The notes under the pieces: generated by a model
What the model was told of the DNA's origin: nothing
The model's database searches: none
The model's input: only the letters and a program-made list of their open reading frames with translations
Shown: positions 6,556 through 12,348 of the stretch, piece by piece
How positions within the stretch are numbered: position 1 is the first letter of the stretch
Layout of the letters: the number at the start of each line of letters is the position of its first letter
Assembly: GCA_002399265.1 (NCBI GenBank)
Contig: DHDG01000042.1
Coordinates: 750 to 14,800 of the forward strand
DNA length: 14,051 nt
DNA from: Firmicutes bacterium UBA4882
Lineage (GTDB): Bacteria > Bacillota > UBA4882
Reading direction: 5' to 3'
Position numbers and translations under genes: made by a program

Positions 6556-7659
6556 TCAGATCTCTCCCTCCAGAGCCAGATGTCTGATTTCTTTGACCGT
6601 CAGTCCCGCCAGTCCCATTCTTTCGGCAGTGCGCCCCACCGCCCAATAATCAGTATCATTAAGCAGCGAAGCCAAATGAATCATGGCATCCATAGTCGTA
6701 GTCTCAACGCCCAGCACATCGCCGATCGAGGCAATCGGCACCAGACTCATGGGGACATCCTCCCAGATATAGCGGTGATCAACAAATGCTGGCGCTCCGA
6801 TGCCCTCATAACCCGGGTTATTCTGAATGGCTTCGTAGAGCGTCTTTCCGGCAGCGTCATAGGCCACGTAGAGCCACTCGCGTGCAGGCATAGCCCGGAT
6901 GCCAATCGCCGCGGCCACCGCGACACGCTCCGCATCCAGCGTTTCCAGAATTCTGGCCAGTGAAGGTGTGATACCATCCATATAAAACTGGAACTCGCCC
7001 CTGGTGGATTCAATGCGACCGGCATTCAACACGGTCAGGGCGGGGTGAAAAATGGCACCAATATTATCGAGACTCGTCTTGAGTACATTATCTCCCGGAA
7101 CAAACTGAGGATAGACTTTTCGGAGTGTCTGCAATACTTCTACGGTACGCTGGCCAGGCAAGGCCGCCACCGGAATGGTGTTCTTAATGCCAAAAATCTT
7201 AACCTGGGCAGGATTCATGGCCCGGGAGGCATAAATCAAAGTCTGAGCTTCAGCAACAATGACATCCGCCTCAACATGACACTGCTTAAGAATATTTCTA
7301 AACTCAAACGCGCCTCCGGTTCGACCGGGATTGAGTACTACTATTTGGCCATCCTTGAGGTGCGGGGCCACTTTTTCAGCCATAAATTTATGACCGTTGG
7401 CTGGCACAACCACCATGAGTACATCTGTTTCATCAATAGCTTCGGCAATGTCCGAAGTGGCCACCCCAATCGGACTAAACCCTTCAATTTCTCCAGTAAC
7501 TTCAATACCGCCAGTCAGGCGAATCGGCTCGAGCCGTGGTTCACTGCGATTGTATAATTTGACACTCACGCCCATCAGACCTAAGTGTCCGGCCATGGCC
7601 ATCCCCCCATGACCTGCGCCTAATACGCAAAAACGCGGCAAATTACCAGGATCATTCAT
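6556..7659 (-). CDS. NAD(P)-dependent octopine/nopaline dehydrogenase family enzyme
   Basis: A 367-residue two-domain dehydrogenase. The N-terminal Rossmann fold has FCVLGAGHGGMAMAGHL (10-26) with the glycine-rich GAGHGG loop, LYNRSEPRL (35-43) after strand 2, where Asn-Arg suggests possible NADP acceptance, and LMVVVPANGHKFMAE (81-95). The C-terminal helical domain carries DNIGAIFHPALTVLNAGRIE, in which the His is the expected catalytic base of opine dehydrogenases. The family oxidises or makes N-(carboxyalkyl) amino acids, joining an amino group and a 2-oxo acid by imine reduction. The actual substrate here is unknown. It heads a three-gene operon and is directly followed by the cobalamin-type gene. 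The start is ATG 7659, with AAGGGGGT six bases upstream. The leader from the predicted promoter is about 140 bases. Family assignment is firm; substrate is open. Confidence 0.92.
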   Translation of the reverse strand: MNDPGNLPRFCVLGAGHGGMAMAGHLGLMGVSVKLYNRSEPRLEPIRLTGGIEVTGEIEGFSPIGVATSDIAEAIDETDVLMVVVPANGHKFMAEKVAPHLKDGQIVVLNPGRTGGAFEFRNILKQCHVEADVIVAEAQTLIYASRAMNPAQVKIFGIKNTIPVAALPGQRTVEVLQTLRKVYPQFVPGDNVLKTSLDNIGAIFHPALTVLNAGRIESTRGEFQFYMDGITPSLARILETLDAERVAVAAAIGIRAMPAREWLYVAYDAAGKTLYEAIQNNPGYEGIGAPAFVDHRYIWEDVPMSLVPIASIGDVLGVETTTMDAMIHLASLLNDTDYWAVGRTAERMGLAGLTVKEIRHLALEGEI

Positions 7660-7705
7660 CTGGTAACCCCCTTTCTTAAAAAATCACATTGTCTTAGGTT
7701 CCCTA

Positions 7706-7730
7706 CTATTTATGAGAATATCTCACATAG
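7706..7730. repeat. Inverted repeat in the leader of the dehydrogenase operon
   Basis: TGAGA (7713-7717), three bases ATA, then TCTCA (7721-7725) form a perfect dyad. The outer arms CTAT (7706-7709) and ATAG (7727-7730) extend it. It lies about 50-70 bases upstream of the ATG and downstream of the predicted transcription start, so it could act as an RNA hairpin or as a second operator. No known regulator is implied by its sequence. Confidence 0.4.
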
Positions 7731-7800
7731 ATGCAGAAATGCGTGTCCTGTTCTGAATGGGTGGGGTGGCTAAATGAGGTGGCTTTGCGAAAAAAACGGA

Positions 7801-7818
7801 TTGTTATAATTATAACAA
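7801..7818. promoter_or_regulatory. Rex-type operator overlapping the -10 box
   Basis: TTGTTATAATTATAACAA is a perfect 18-bp palindrome with the half-sites TTGTTA and TAACAA six bases apart. This is the layout of binding sites for Rex, the NADH/NAD-sensing repressor of Firmicutes. The flanking bases extend the dyad to 20 bp. It covers the whole -10 element of the leftward operon promoter, so binding would block RNA polymerase. That the operon starts with a nicotinamide-dependent dehydrogenase fits. A Fur/PerR-type protein is the main alternative, because the core is also rich in TTATAA. Confidence 0.65.
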
Positions 7819-7837
7819 TAACACGCTTAGCGGTCAA
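7809..7837 (-). promoter_or_regulatory. Sigma-A promoter of the dehydrogenase/cobalamin/PatB operon
   Basis: On the minus strand TTGACC (7837-7832) is followed by exactly 17 bases and a perfect TATAAT (7814-7809). This is one of the best promoter matches in the window. Transcription would start near 7802, leaving about 140 bases before the ATG at 7659. A 9-base direct repeat, GACCGCTAA, overlaps the -35 box and recurs 40 bases upstream (7875-7867). Confidence 0.8.
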
Positions 7838-7892
7838 ATTAGAAGCACGGGCAAGCCAAAGCGCAATTAGCGGTCGGACTGCCCGAAAAATG

Positions 7893-7919
7893 GCAAAAAC
7901 GCCCGGCAGGCGCTTTTGC
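7893..7919. terminator. Bidirectional-looking hairpin terminator
   Basis: GCAAAA (7893-7898) pairs with TTTTGC (7914-7919) and CGCC (7900-7903) with GGCG (7909-7912), with one mismatch between them and a five-base loop. On the minus strand it is followed by CATTTTT, suiting the end of the small membrane-protein gene about 80 bases upstream. On the plus strand TTTTT follows. It insulates the downstream operon promoter. The rest of the gap from 7660 to 7998 holds the promoter and operator described separately and no gene that I can support. Confidence 0.65.
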
Positions 7920-7998
7920 TTTTTCATGGAAATTCAACAAAACCTGTCCAAATAATGCCAGACAAGCATAAAGACAGGCAGGCATAACGAACGTCAGG

Positions 7999-8394
7999 TC
8001 ACAGCAAAATCAGCGCCAGGGAAATCACGGACGTAAACGCCTGCACCAAAATACCCCAAGGCAGTTTCAGACGCCTATGCGGCGATAGTCCGCTGTGACT
8101 GGGGAATATTTGTGGCCAGTTACGGAATACCTGTTTCAGCACTACCTCCAAATCAGGAATGGCCCCGGCGATCGCGCCTACAGCAGCCGGCAGCCCGACC
8201 GGAAGCAGTACGCCAAACCATAGCGCCGTACCAAGAGTGCAGTCTACGAGTCCAGGTTTAAGATTATGATAATCATGATGGGGAACCGCATCCAGACAGG
8301 CGTGCGAAACCAATCCCAAGACCCCAGCCATGATCGGATTGCCAGTCAGGTGTCCGACTGCTGCTCCTGCCAGTAAGTGTGTCGTATAATACAT
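7999..8394 (-). CDS. Small membrane protein of the YdjM/DUF457 metal-dependent hydrolase type
   Basis: A 131-residue protein with three to four hydrophobic segments (about 4-32, 53-66, 68-80 and 113-131). It carries a pattern of His and Asp residues at the membrane edge: TTHLLAG (His6), SHACLDAVPHHDYH (His31, Asp35, His39, His40, His43), GAIPDLE (Asp81) and FPSHSGLSPH (His100, His106). This pattern is that of the membrane-bound metal-dependent hydrolase (YdjM/DUF457) group, whose substrate is unknown, so the catalytic reading is inferred from the family. I take the start as ATG 8394, because AAGGGGTG lies six bases before it. The GTG at 8403 is three codons upstream, in frame, and forms part of that ribosome site. 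It follows murJ by about 80 bases with no convincing terminator between them, so co-transcription is possible. Confidence 0.75.
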   Translation of the reverse strand: MYYTTHLLAGAAVGHLTGNPIMAGVLGLVSHACLDAVPHHDYHNLKPGLVDCTLGTALWFGVLLPVGLPAAVGAIAGAIPDLEVVLKQVFRNWPQIFPSHSGLSPHRRLKLPWGILVQAFTSVISLALILL

Positions 8395-8476
8395 GCAAAA
8401 CACCCCTTCGGCAATTACGTCAGCGTGTCGTCGCAGCTACGTCTTTTTGTTGTCATTGTATGACCAGTTGCGAAAA

Positions 8477-10054
8477 TTATGCCTGTTTGGAGCCTTTCCC
8501 TCTGCGTTTCACCATCGAGGCGACTAGCTTCAGCTCTTGCATTTTCAGCAGGTATGCTGCCACCAGGAATAGCAGAATGCCAGTTACGACTCCTAAACCT
8601 ACGACAATTAGATCCAGCATACGGCCAGTGAAAAATGGCTGGAGAATCTGCCGGCTGAAGCGGTAGGCCAGATAAGTGCCAAAGCCCATGATGACAGAGG
8701 CTATCAATGACTTCATAAAACTGATCACGATGCCACGCCCGTTAATACCGTTCAGTTTCCGGCGTAGTAGCCACATGGCAACCAGCATATTCAAAATACC
8801 GCTAATCGAAAAGGCGAGTGCCAACCCACCATGGGCCAGATTGCTGAACTTAAGGAAGGCGAAGTTAAGAACAATATTGATCACTACCGCCCCAATGCCG
8901 ACGAACATGGGCGTGATTGTATCCTGTAAAGCATAGAAAGCTCTGGGTATGATCTGGATGGCAGCATGCGCCGCCAGACCAACCGAGTAAAAGACTAAGG
9001 CGTAGGCAGTTGCGGCGGTGTGCTCGGCTGTAAAAGCGCCACCTTCAAAGAGTAGGGCCACTATTGGCTGGCGCAACACAATCAACCCCACTGCCGACGG
9101 TAAGGTGATAAAGAAAATGAAGCGTAGGCTGCGCGCAAATGTATCTTTGAAGCTGGTCATATCTCCGGAAGCTGCTTGCCGGGTCATCGTTGGAAAAAAG
9201 GCGGTCGAAATGGCCGTCGCGAAAATGCCCAGCGGCAGCTGAATCAGTCTGTTGGCAAAGCGCAAGGCGGTAATGCTGCCTTCCGCCAGTTCGGAAGCGA
9301 GCGCGTTATTGACTGCCAGATTGATCTGAGTAACCGACAAACCTATTACAGCCGGCAGCATCAGGGCGAGCATGCGCCGAAAACCAGGATGCGACCAATT
9401 AAAAATCGGACGATAAAATTGCCGTTTCTTTTTCAGAAAGATAAGCTGCGTCAAGAAGTTGCTAACTGCGCCAACTACCACACCAACCGCCATACCGCCG
9501 ACGCCATATTGTCTGCCAAGCAGGGCTGCTCCGGCAATGATAAAAATGTTATAAATATTAGGCCCGAGCGCCGGAGCAAAAAAGTGCTGGTATGAATGGA
9601 GTACGCCCATTAACAAACCGGCCATTGCTGTAAAACAAACCGCCGGAAACATCATACGGGTCAGCCGGATCAGCAGCGATAGCTTTTCGCCTTCAAAACC
9701 CGGAGCAACGATTGCCGGCAGCAGTGGTGAGAATATCATTCCCAGAATAGTCAGGATAATCAGGGCACTGACTGTGGTGTTAATAAACGTGGAACCGGCT
9801 TCCCAAGCTTCTTTTTCTTCGCCTTTGGATAAATACCCTGAGAAAACAGGGATAAAGGCCGCACTTAGGGCGCCGCCGACCAGAAGATAATACATCAGGT
9901 CCGGTATGACAAATGCTGCAAAAAAGGCATCGGTCTCCATCCGCGAAAAAAGCCGTCCCATTAGGGTTTCTCTTACGAAACCCAATACCCGGCTTAATAA
10001 AATCAAGATCATAATCATCCCGGCGGCGCGAGCCGGATTCTTGCTTTGTGCCAT
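8477..10054 (-). CDS. murJ: Lipid II flippase MurJ (MviN family)
   Basis: A 525-residue polytopic membrane protein of the MOP exporter superfamily, about the usual length with 14 expected transmembrane helices. It carries lipid II across the cytoplasmic membrane for peptidoglycan synthesis. The N-terminus AAGMIMILILLSRVLGFVRETLMGRLF, with ETDAFFAAFVIPDLMYYLLVGGALSAAFIPVF after it, is the MurJ signature. It includes the Arg of SRVLGFVR and the charged DAF-AAF-IP segment. RLIQLPLGIFATAISTAFFP (at about 265-285) is the second hallmark. In spore formers MurJ-type proteins serve either the cell wall or the cortex; an extra copy near gpr could be cortex-linked, but this is speculation. The start is ATG 10054, with GCGGGGGTG four bases upstream. 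It follows the 107-residue membrane protein by 46 bases and is probably in one unit with it. Confidence 0.95.
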   Translation of the reverse strand: MAQSKNPARAAGMIMILILLSRVLGFVRETLMGRLFSRMETDAFFAAFVIPDLMYYLLVGGALSAAFIPVFSGYLSKGEEKEAWEAGSTFINTTVSALIILTILGMIFSPLLPAIVAPGFEGEKLSLLIRLTRMMFPAVCFTAMAGLLMGVLHSYQHFFAPALGPNIYNIFIIAGAALLGRQYGVGGMAVGVVVGAVSNFLTQLIFLKKKRQFYRPIFNWSHPGFRRMLALMLPAVIGLSVTQINLAVNNALASELAEGSITALRFANRLIQLPLGIFATAISTAFFPTMTRQAASGDMTSFKDTFARSLRFIFFITLPSAVGLIVLRQPIVALLFEGGAFTAEHTAATAYALVFYSVGLAAHAAIQIIPRAFYALQDTITPMFVGIGAVVINIVLNFAFLKFSNLAHGGLALAFSISGILNMLVAMWLLRRKLNGINGRGIVISFMKSLIASVIMGFGTYLAYRFSRQILQPFFTGRMLDLIVVGLGVVTGILLFLVAAYLLKMQELKLVASMVKRRGKGSKQA

Positions 10055-10100
10055 CAGGCACCCCCGCTCTCCTGGATTCTCTCTAGTGTTACAAATGTAT

Positions 10101-10424
10101 TTATTTCAACACCTCTTCCCCTTCTCCTGCCGGTGTCGTCGGACGGAGGCGAAGTAGCTCCGTAACTTTGCTTTTCCAAGTCTGTATTGTTTCAGTGAAG
10201 GACGGCCCCAAATGACGCTCACCTAATAGAATCAGTTCCAGCTGCCCATCAGGAGACTTTACAATGTGGAACACCGCCGTATCAGCCGCCCGTCCCATGA
10301 GATGGTTAACGCTTTCTTCAGTAATCGTCAGACCCCAAATCAGAAACGCAGCGAAAGCAATACCGATTACCAAGATTTTTAAAGATGTCCGGCACGCCCG
10401 GCTAGTTCGCCCCTTTTCGCGCAA
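10101..10424 (-). CDS. Single-pass membrane protein of unknown function
   Basis: A 107-residue protein that I do not recognise. The first 15 residues are basic. One strong hydrophobic segment, LKILVIGIAFAAFLIWGL (about 15-32), is followed by an outward or inward soluble part. The latter contains a short beta-like stretch (AVFHIVKSPDGQLELILLGERHLG) and a helix (SFTETIQTWKSKVTELLRL), ending in a charged tail. The start is taken as TTG 10424, because a full GGAGGTGA lies nine bases upstream. A longer reading through the gpr terminator hairpin would have no comparable ribosome site. It sits directly behind the gpr terminator and ahead of murJ, where spoIIP often lies in relatives. It has none of the SpoIIP sequence features. 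Its position suggests envelope work, possibly in sporulation, but that is only context. Confidence 0.65.
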   Translation of the reverse strand: MREKGRTSRACRTSLKILVIGIAFAAFLIWGLTITEESVNHLMGRAADTAVFHIVKSPDGQLELILLGERHLGPSFTETIQTWKSKVTELLRLRPTTPAGEGEEVLK

Positions 10425-10452
10425 CTCAGGTGTCACCTCCACAGTCGCTAAA

Positions 10453-10482
10453 AAGCCGCCCCGCCCGGTGGCGGGACGGCTT
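10453..10482 (-). terminator. Rho-independent terminator of gpr
   Basis: AAGCCG (10453-10458) pairs with CGGCTT (10477-10482), and CCCGCC (10460-10465) with GGCGGG (10470-10475). One mismatch lies between them and the loop is four bases. On the minus strand the stem runs straight into TTTTT. It starts about 14 bases after the gpr stop codon, so gpr transcription mostly ends here and the next gene relies on read-through or its own promoter. Confidence 0.85.
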
Positions 10483-10495
10483 ATGATTAACAGGT

Positions 10496-11470
10496 TCAGT
10501 GTAAGTATTTCCAAGCATCTTCCGGCCCGACCCCGGGATGCAGCGCTACATTCAATGCTCCGGCAATTACTTTGGCAATATCGTCGATCAAAACATCCAC
10601 TTCTTTAGGAGTCACGATTAAAGAGCCGAATTGCTCACCTAACCCCCTTTTCAGGGTATTTAGGAAGGCGGGATTAGTCGAAACTGCGGCCCGTCCCTGA
10701 CTAGTTTCAAAGGCATCCATCGCATCAGCCGCAATTGTAATTGCCTCAACTACGGTCGGTACTCCAATCGCGATTACCGGCACTCCCAGCGTCTCACGGG
10801 TGATTCCAAAGCGACGGTTCCCGATACCGGAACCTGGATGAATTCCAACATCGGCCACTTGGATACTCACTCCCAGGCGCGCTGTGTTTCTGGCAGCTAA
10901 TGCGTCCACGACAATAACAAAATCCGGCCGAATCTTCTGAACCACCGCTTGGATGATTTCTGCAGTTTCGATGCCGGTAATGCCTAGTACTCCCGGGGCT
11001 AAAGCGCTCACGGAGCGCAAAGTTCCCTTTAAATCCGGACGCGCATTCCGAAACATATGTCTGGTAACCAATATCTGATTAACCACTTTAGGGCCGACGG
11101 CGTCCGGCGTAGCATTCCAATTCCCCAATCCTACTACAAAACAGGTGCGTTCATCGCCCGCATTGGTATTCAGGTTCAGCATGTTTTCCAGTTCTTTGGC
11201 CAGTTCCAGGCCTACCTGTTCCTGCGCAGTGCGATCGCGATCCCGTAAACTGGGGGCCTCCAAAGTTACATAGCGGCCGGGGACTTTTCCCATCATTTGT
11301 CCAGAATGCGGATCCTGCACCAGAATTCTGGTCTTTAGGGCCGCCGGTGTCTGTTCTGTGAACACCTCTACCCCAGGCAAGTTTTGGCCCTGACGGGCCA
11401 TAGCCAGCTCGTTTGCCTCAATTGCCAAATCGGTCCGGATTGAATGTTCCTGCTCATTCCAGCCGTCCAT
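10496..11470 (-). CDS. gpr: Germination protease GPR, degrades small acid-soluble spore proteins
   Basis: A 324-residue aspartic-type protease zymogen made in the forespore. It digests the DNA-protecting SASPs at germination, supplying amino acids. The N-terminal SIRTDLAIEANE (10-21) is the conserved autoprocessing site. By analogy with the Bacillus enzymes cleavage is expected after Asp14, removing a 14-residue propeptide. The two catalytic-region aspartates are visible as GLGNWNATPDAVGP (114-127, Asp123) and DFVIVVDALAAR (183-194, Asp189), 66 residues apart as in the Bacillus megaterium protein. VGIHPGSGIGNRR (208-220) is also typical. The start is ATG 11470, with AGGAGTG seven bases upstream overlapping the stop of the preceding small membrane gene. 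Those two genes form one unit behind a sigma-G-like promoter. This gene is the strongest evidence that the organism sporulates. Confidence 0.97.
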   Translation of the reverse strand: MDGWNEQEHSIRTDLAIEANELAMARQGQNLPGVEVFTEQTPAALKTRILVQDPHSGQMMGKVPGRYVTLEAPSLRDRDRTAQEQVGLELAKELENMLNLNTNAGDERTCFVVGLGNWNATPDAVGPKVVNQILVTRHMFRNARPDLKGTLRSVSALAPGVLGITGIETAEIIQAVVQKIRPDFVIVVDALAARNTARLGVSIQVADVGIHPGSGIGNRRFGITRETLGVPVIAIGVPTVVEAITIAADAMDAFETSQGRAAVSTNPAFLNTLKRGLGEQFGSLIVTPKEVDVLIDDIAKVIAGALNVALHPGVGPEDAWKYLH

Positions 11471-11482
11471 GGTTCAACACTC

Positions 11483-11809
11483 CTAACGTAGCTGGGTAGG
11501 AACTATGGCGTCAACGAATCCGATTACCAGTGCTGCCAGCAGCGCGCCAAGAATGGAAGCTTGCATTCCTGGAACCAAAAACTGCGCTAGATAGATCACC
11601 ACAGCGGCTACCAAAAAGCCGACAACACCCCGCGCCTGAGGTGAATAACGATCCCCAAAAAGCTTCTCTGCCACCCAGCCCAGACCGGCAATGACCAGGG
11701 CTGCCAATAGTGCTGTGCCAAAGCCGGACATTGAGAAACCGGGAATCAGGTATCCGACCAGGAGCAGTACTATGGCAGACACGATAAATCTCACTATAGC
11801 ACGTAGCAA
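11483..11809 (-). CDS. Phage holin family 4_2-type small membrane protein
   Basis: A 108-residue protein with four hydrophobic helices (about 1-22, 28-48, 58-78 and 84-104) and the family landmarks GYLIPGFSMSGFGTALLAALVIAGLGW and YLAQFLVPGMQ. This is the phage holin family 4 superfamily IV group (PF04020-like), which is widespread in chromosomes and usually not phage-borne. Its function is unknown. The start is TTG 11809, with GGAGGG seven bases upstream. An ATG two bases after the SD belongs to another frame with no family resemblance. The stop is 12 bases before the gpr ATG, so the two are co-transcribed and probably coupled. With the sigma-G-like promoter 32 bases upstream, forespore expression is a reasonable inference. 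Alternative: a general membrane protein that merely sits ahead of gpr. Confidence 0.88.
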   Translation of the reverse strand: MLRAIVRFIVSAIVLLLVGYLIPGFSMSGFGTALLAALVIAGLGWVAEKLFGDRYSPQARGVVGFLVAAVVIYLAQFLVPGMQASILGALLAALVIGFVDAIVPTQLR

Positions 11810-11840
11810 CTTTCATCCCTCCATTAGCTTGTCTTTTTAA

Positions 11841-11869
11841 TATTCTGCCCCGTGTTATTATTGGTATTC
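11841..11869 (-). promoter_or_regulatory. Sigma-G-like promoter of the holin-type gene and gpr
   Basis: On the minus strand GAATA (11869-11865) fits the sigma-G -35 pattern GHATR. It is followed by 17 bases and CAGAATA (11847-11841), which matches CATNNTA at all fixed places but one. It lies 32 bases before the TTG of the holin-type gene. gpr of Bacillus is read by sigma-F and sigma-G, so this placement is expected. The consensus is recalled from established work, and the match is by eye. Confidence 0.5.
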
Positions 11870-11921
11870 TCAGCAAAATAATAGTGTCCGAACTGAAAAA
11901 AACCGATGTCGCTGATTTTTG

Positions 11922-11950
11922 TTGATTTAGGAAAGCGTGCGTGGTAAAAT
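11922..11950 (+). promoter_or_regulatory. Sigma-A promoter of rpsT
   Basis: TTGATT (11922-11927), a 17-base spacer and TAAAAT (11945-11950) precede the rpsT ribosome site by 30 bases. The -35 matches at four and the -10 at five of six positions. It is divergent from the sigma-G-like promoter, with about 50 bases between the two. Confidence 0.7.
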
Positions 11951-11995
11951 AATCAAAGAGTGCTCGTATTTCAAATTACCGAGGAGGTGAAAACC

Positions 11996-12250
11996 GTGCC
12001 CAGAATCAAGTCAGCCGAAAAACGCGTTCAAATCGAAAAAGTTCGCCGGGCAAACAACGCCTCCGCTAAATCGGCGCTCCGTACTGCCGTCAAGAATTTC
12101 GAAAAGGACGAGAAACATACTGCTGTAGAATTATCTGTAGTCTCCAGTATTCTCGACAAAGCGGCCGCCAAGGGAACTATTCATCCGAATAAAGCCGCTC
12201 GCAAAAAGTCCCGTCTGGCCAAGCGTCTCAATAATGAAGCACAGGCCTAA
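11996..12250 (+). CDS. rpsT: 30S ribosomal protein S20
   Basis: An 84-residue, highly basic, helical protein that binds 16S rRNA early in assembly of the small subunit. The sequence PRIKSAEKRV at the start, NNASAKSALRTAVKNFE (about 19-35) and the tail IHPNKAARKKSRLAKRLN are diagnostic of bS20, and the length is normal. The start is GTG 11996, which follows a full GAGGAGGTGA five bases upstream. An in-frame ATG at 11960 would add 12 residues not found in the family and would lie ahead of the ribosome site. The gene is alone on the plus strand, between its own promoter and terminator. It is flanked by holA on one side and the gpr unit on the other, as in many Firmicutes. Confidence 0.97.
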   Translation: MPRIKSAEKRVQIEKVRRANNASAKSALRTAVKNFEKDEKHTAVELSVVSSILDKAAAKGTIHPNKAARKKSRLAKRLNNEAQA

Positions 12251-12278
12251 AGCCTAATGCCCGATCGCACAAATAAAT

Positions 12279-12312
12279 ACCCGGTTCCGCAATCACGCGG
12301 AGCCGGGTTTTA
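12279..12312. terminator. Terminator of rpsT, also placed to stop holA transcripts
   Basis: ACCCGGTTCCGC (12279-12290) and GCGGAGCCGGGT (12297-12308) form a 12-position stem with one internal mismatch and a six-base loop, followed by TTTAT on the plus strand. The minus strand after the stem reads ATTTATTT, so it can also end the convergent holA transcript, whose stop codon is about 40 bases away. Confidence 0.85.
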
Positions 12313-12348
12313 TTGTGGCGCTTTTTTGCGACTGCTGGCTACTGTTTA

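Noticed and set aside
7660..7800. Cobalamin riboswitch in the leader of the B12-type operon
   Set aside because: The leader is only about 140 bases and I cannot find the conserved B12-box or the peripheral elements.
7706..7955. Small open frames in both directions in the gap upstream of the dehydrogenase operon
   Set aside because: They overlap the promoter, operator and terminator, lack ribosome sites and have low-complexity basic products.
10425..10514. Longer N-terminus for the 107-residue membrane protein
   Set aside because: It would read back through the gpr terminator and into gpr. The TTG at 10424 has a full GGAGGTGA site, and the upstream codons have none.
11511..11876. Leftward 121-codon open frame, with an ATG right after a good ribosome site
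   Set aside because: The overlapping 108-residue frame has clear holin-family helices. The 121-codon product is a frame shadow with no recognisable features.
11960..11995. ATG at 11960 as start of rpsT
   Set aside because: It precedes the ribosome site GAGGAGGTGA and would add 12 residues foreign to S20. GTG 11996 fits both the signal and the family.
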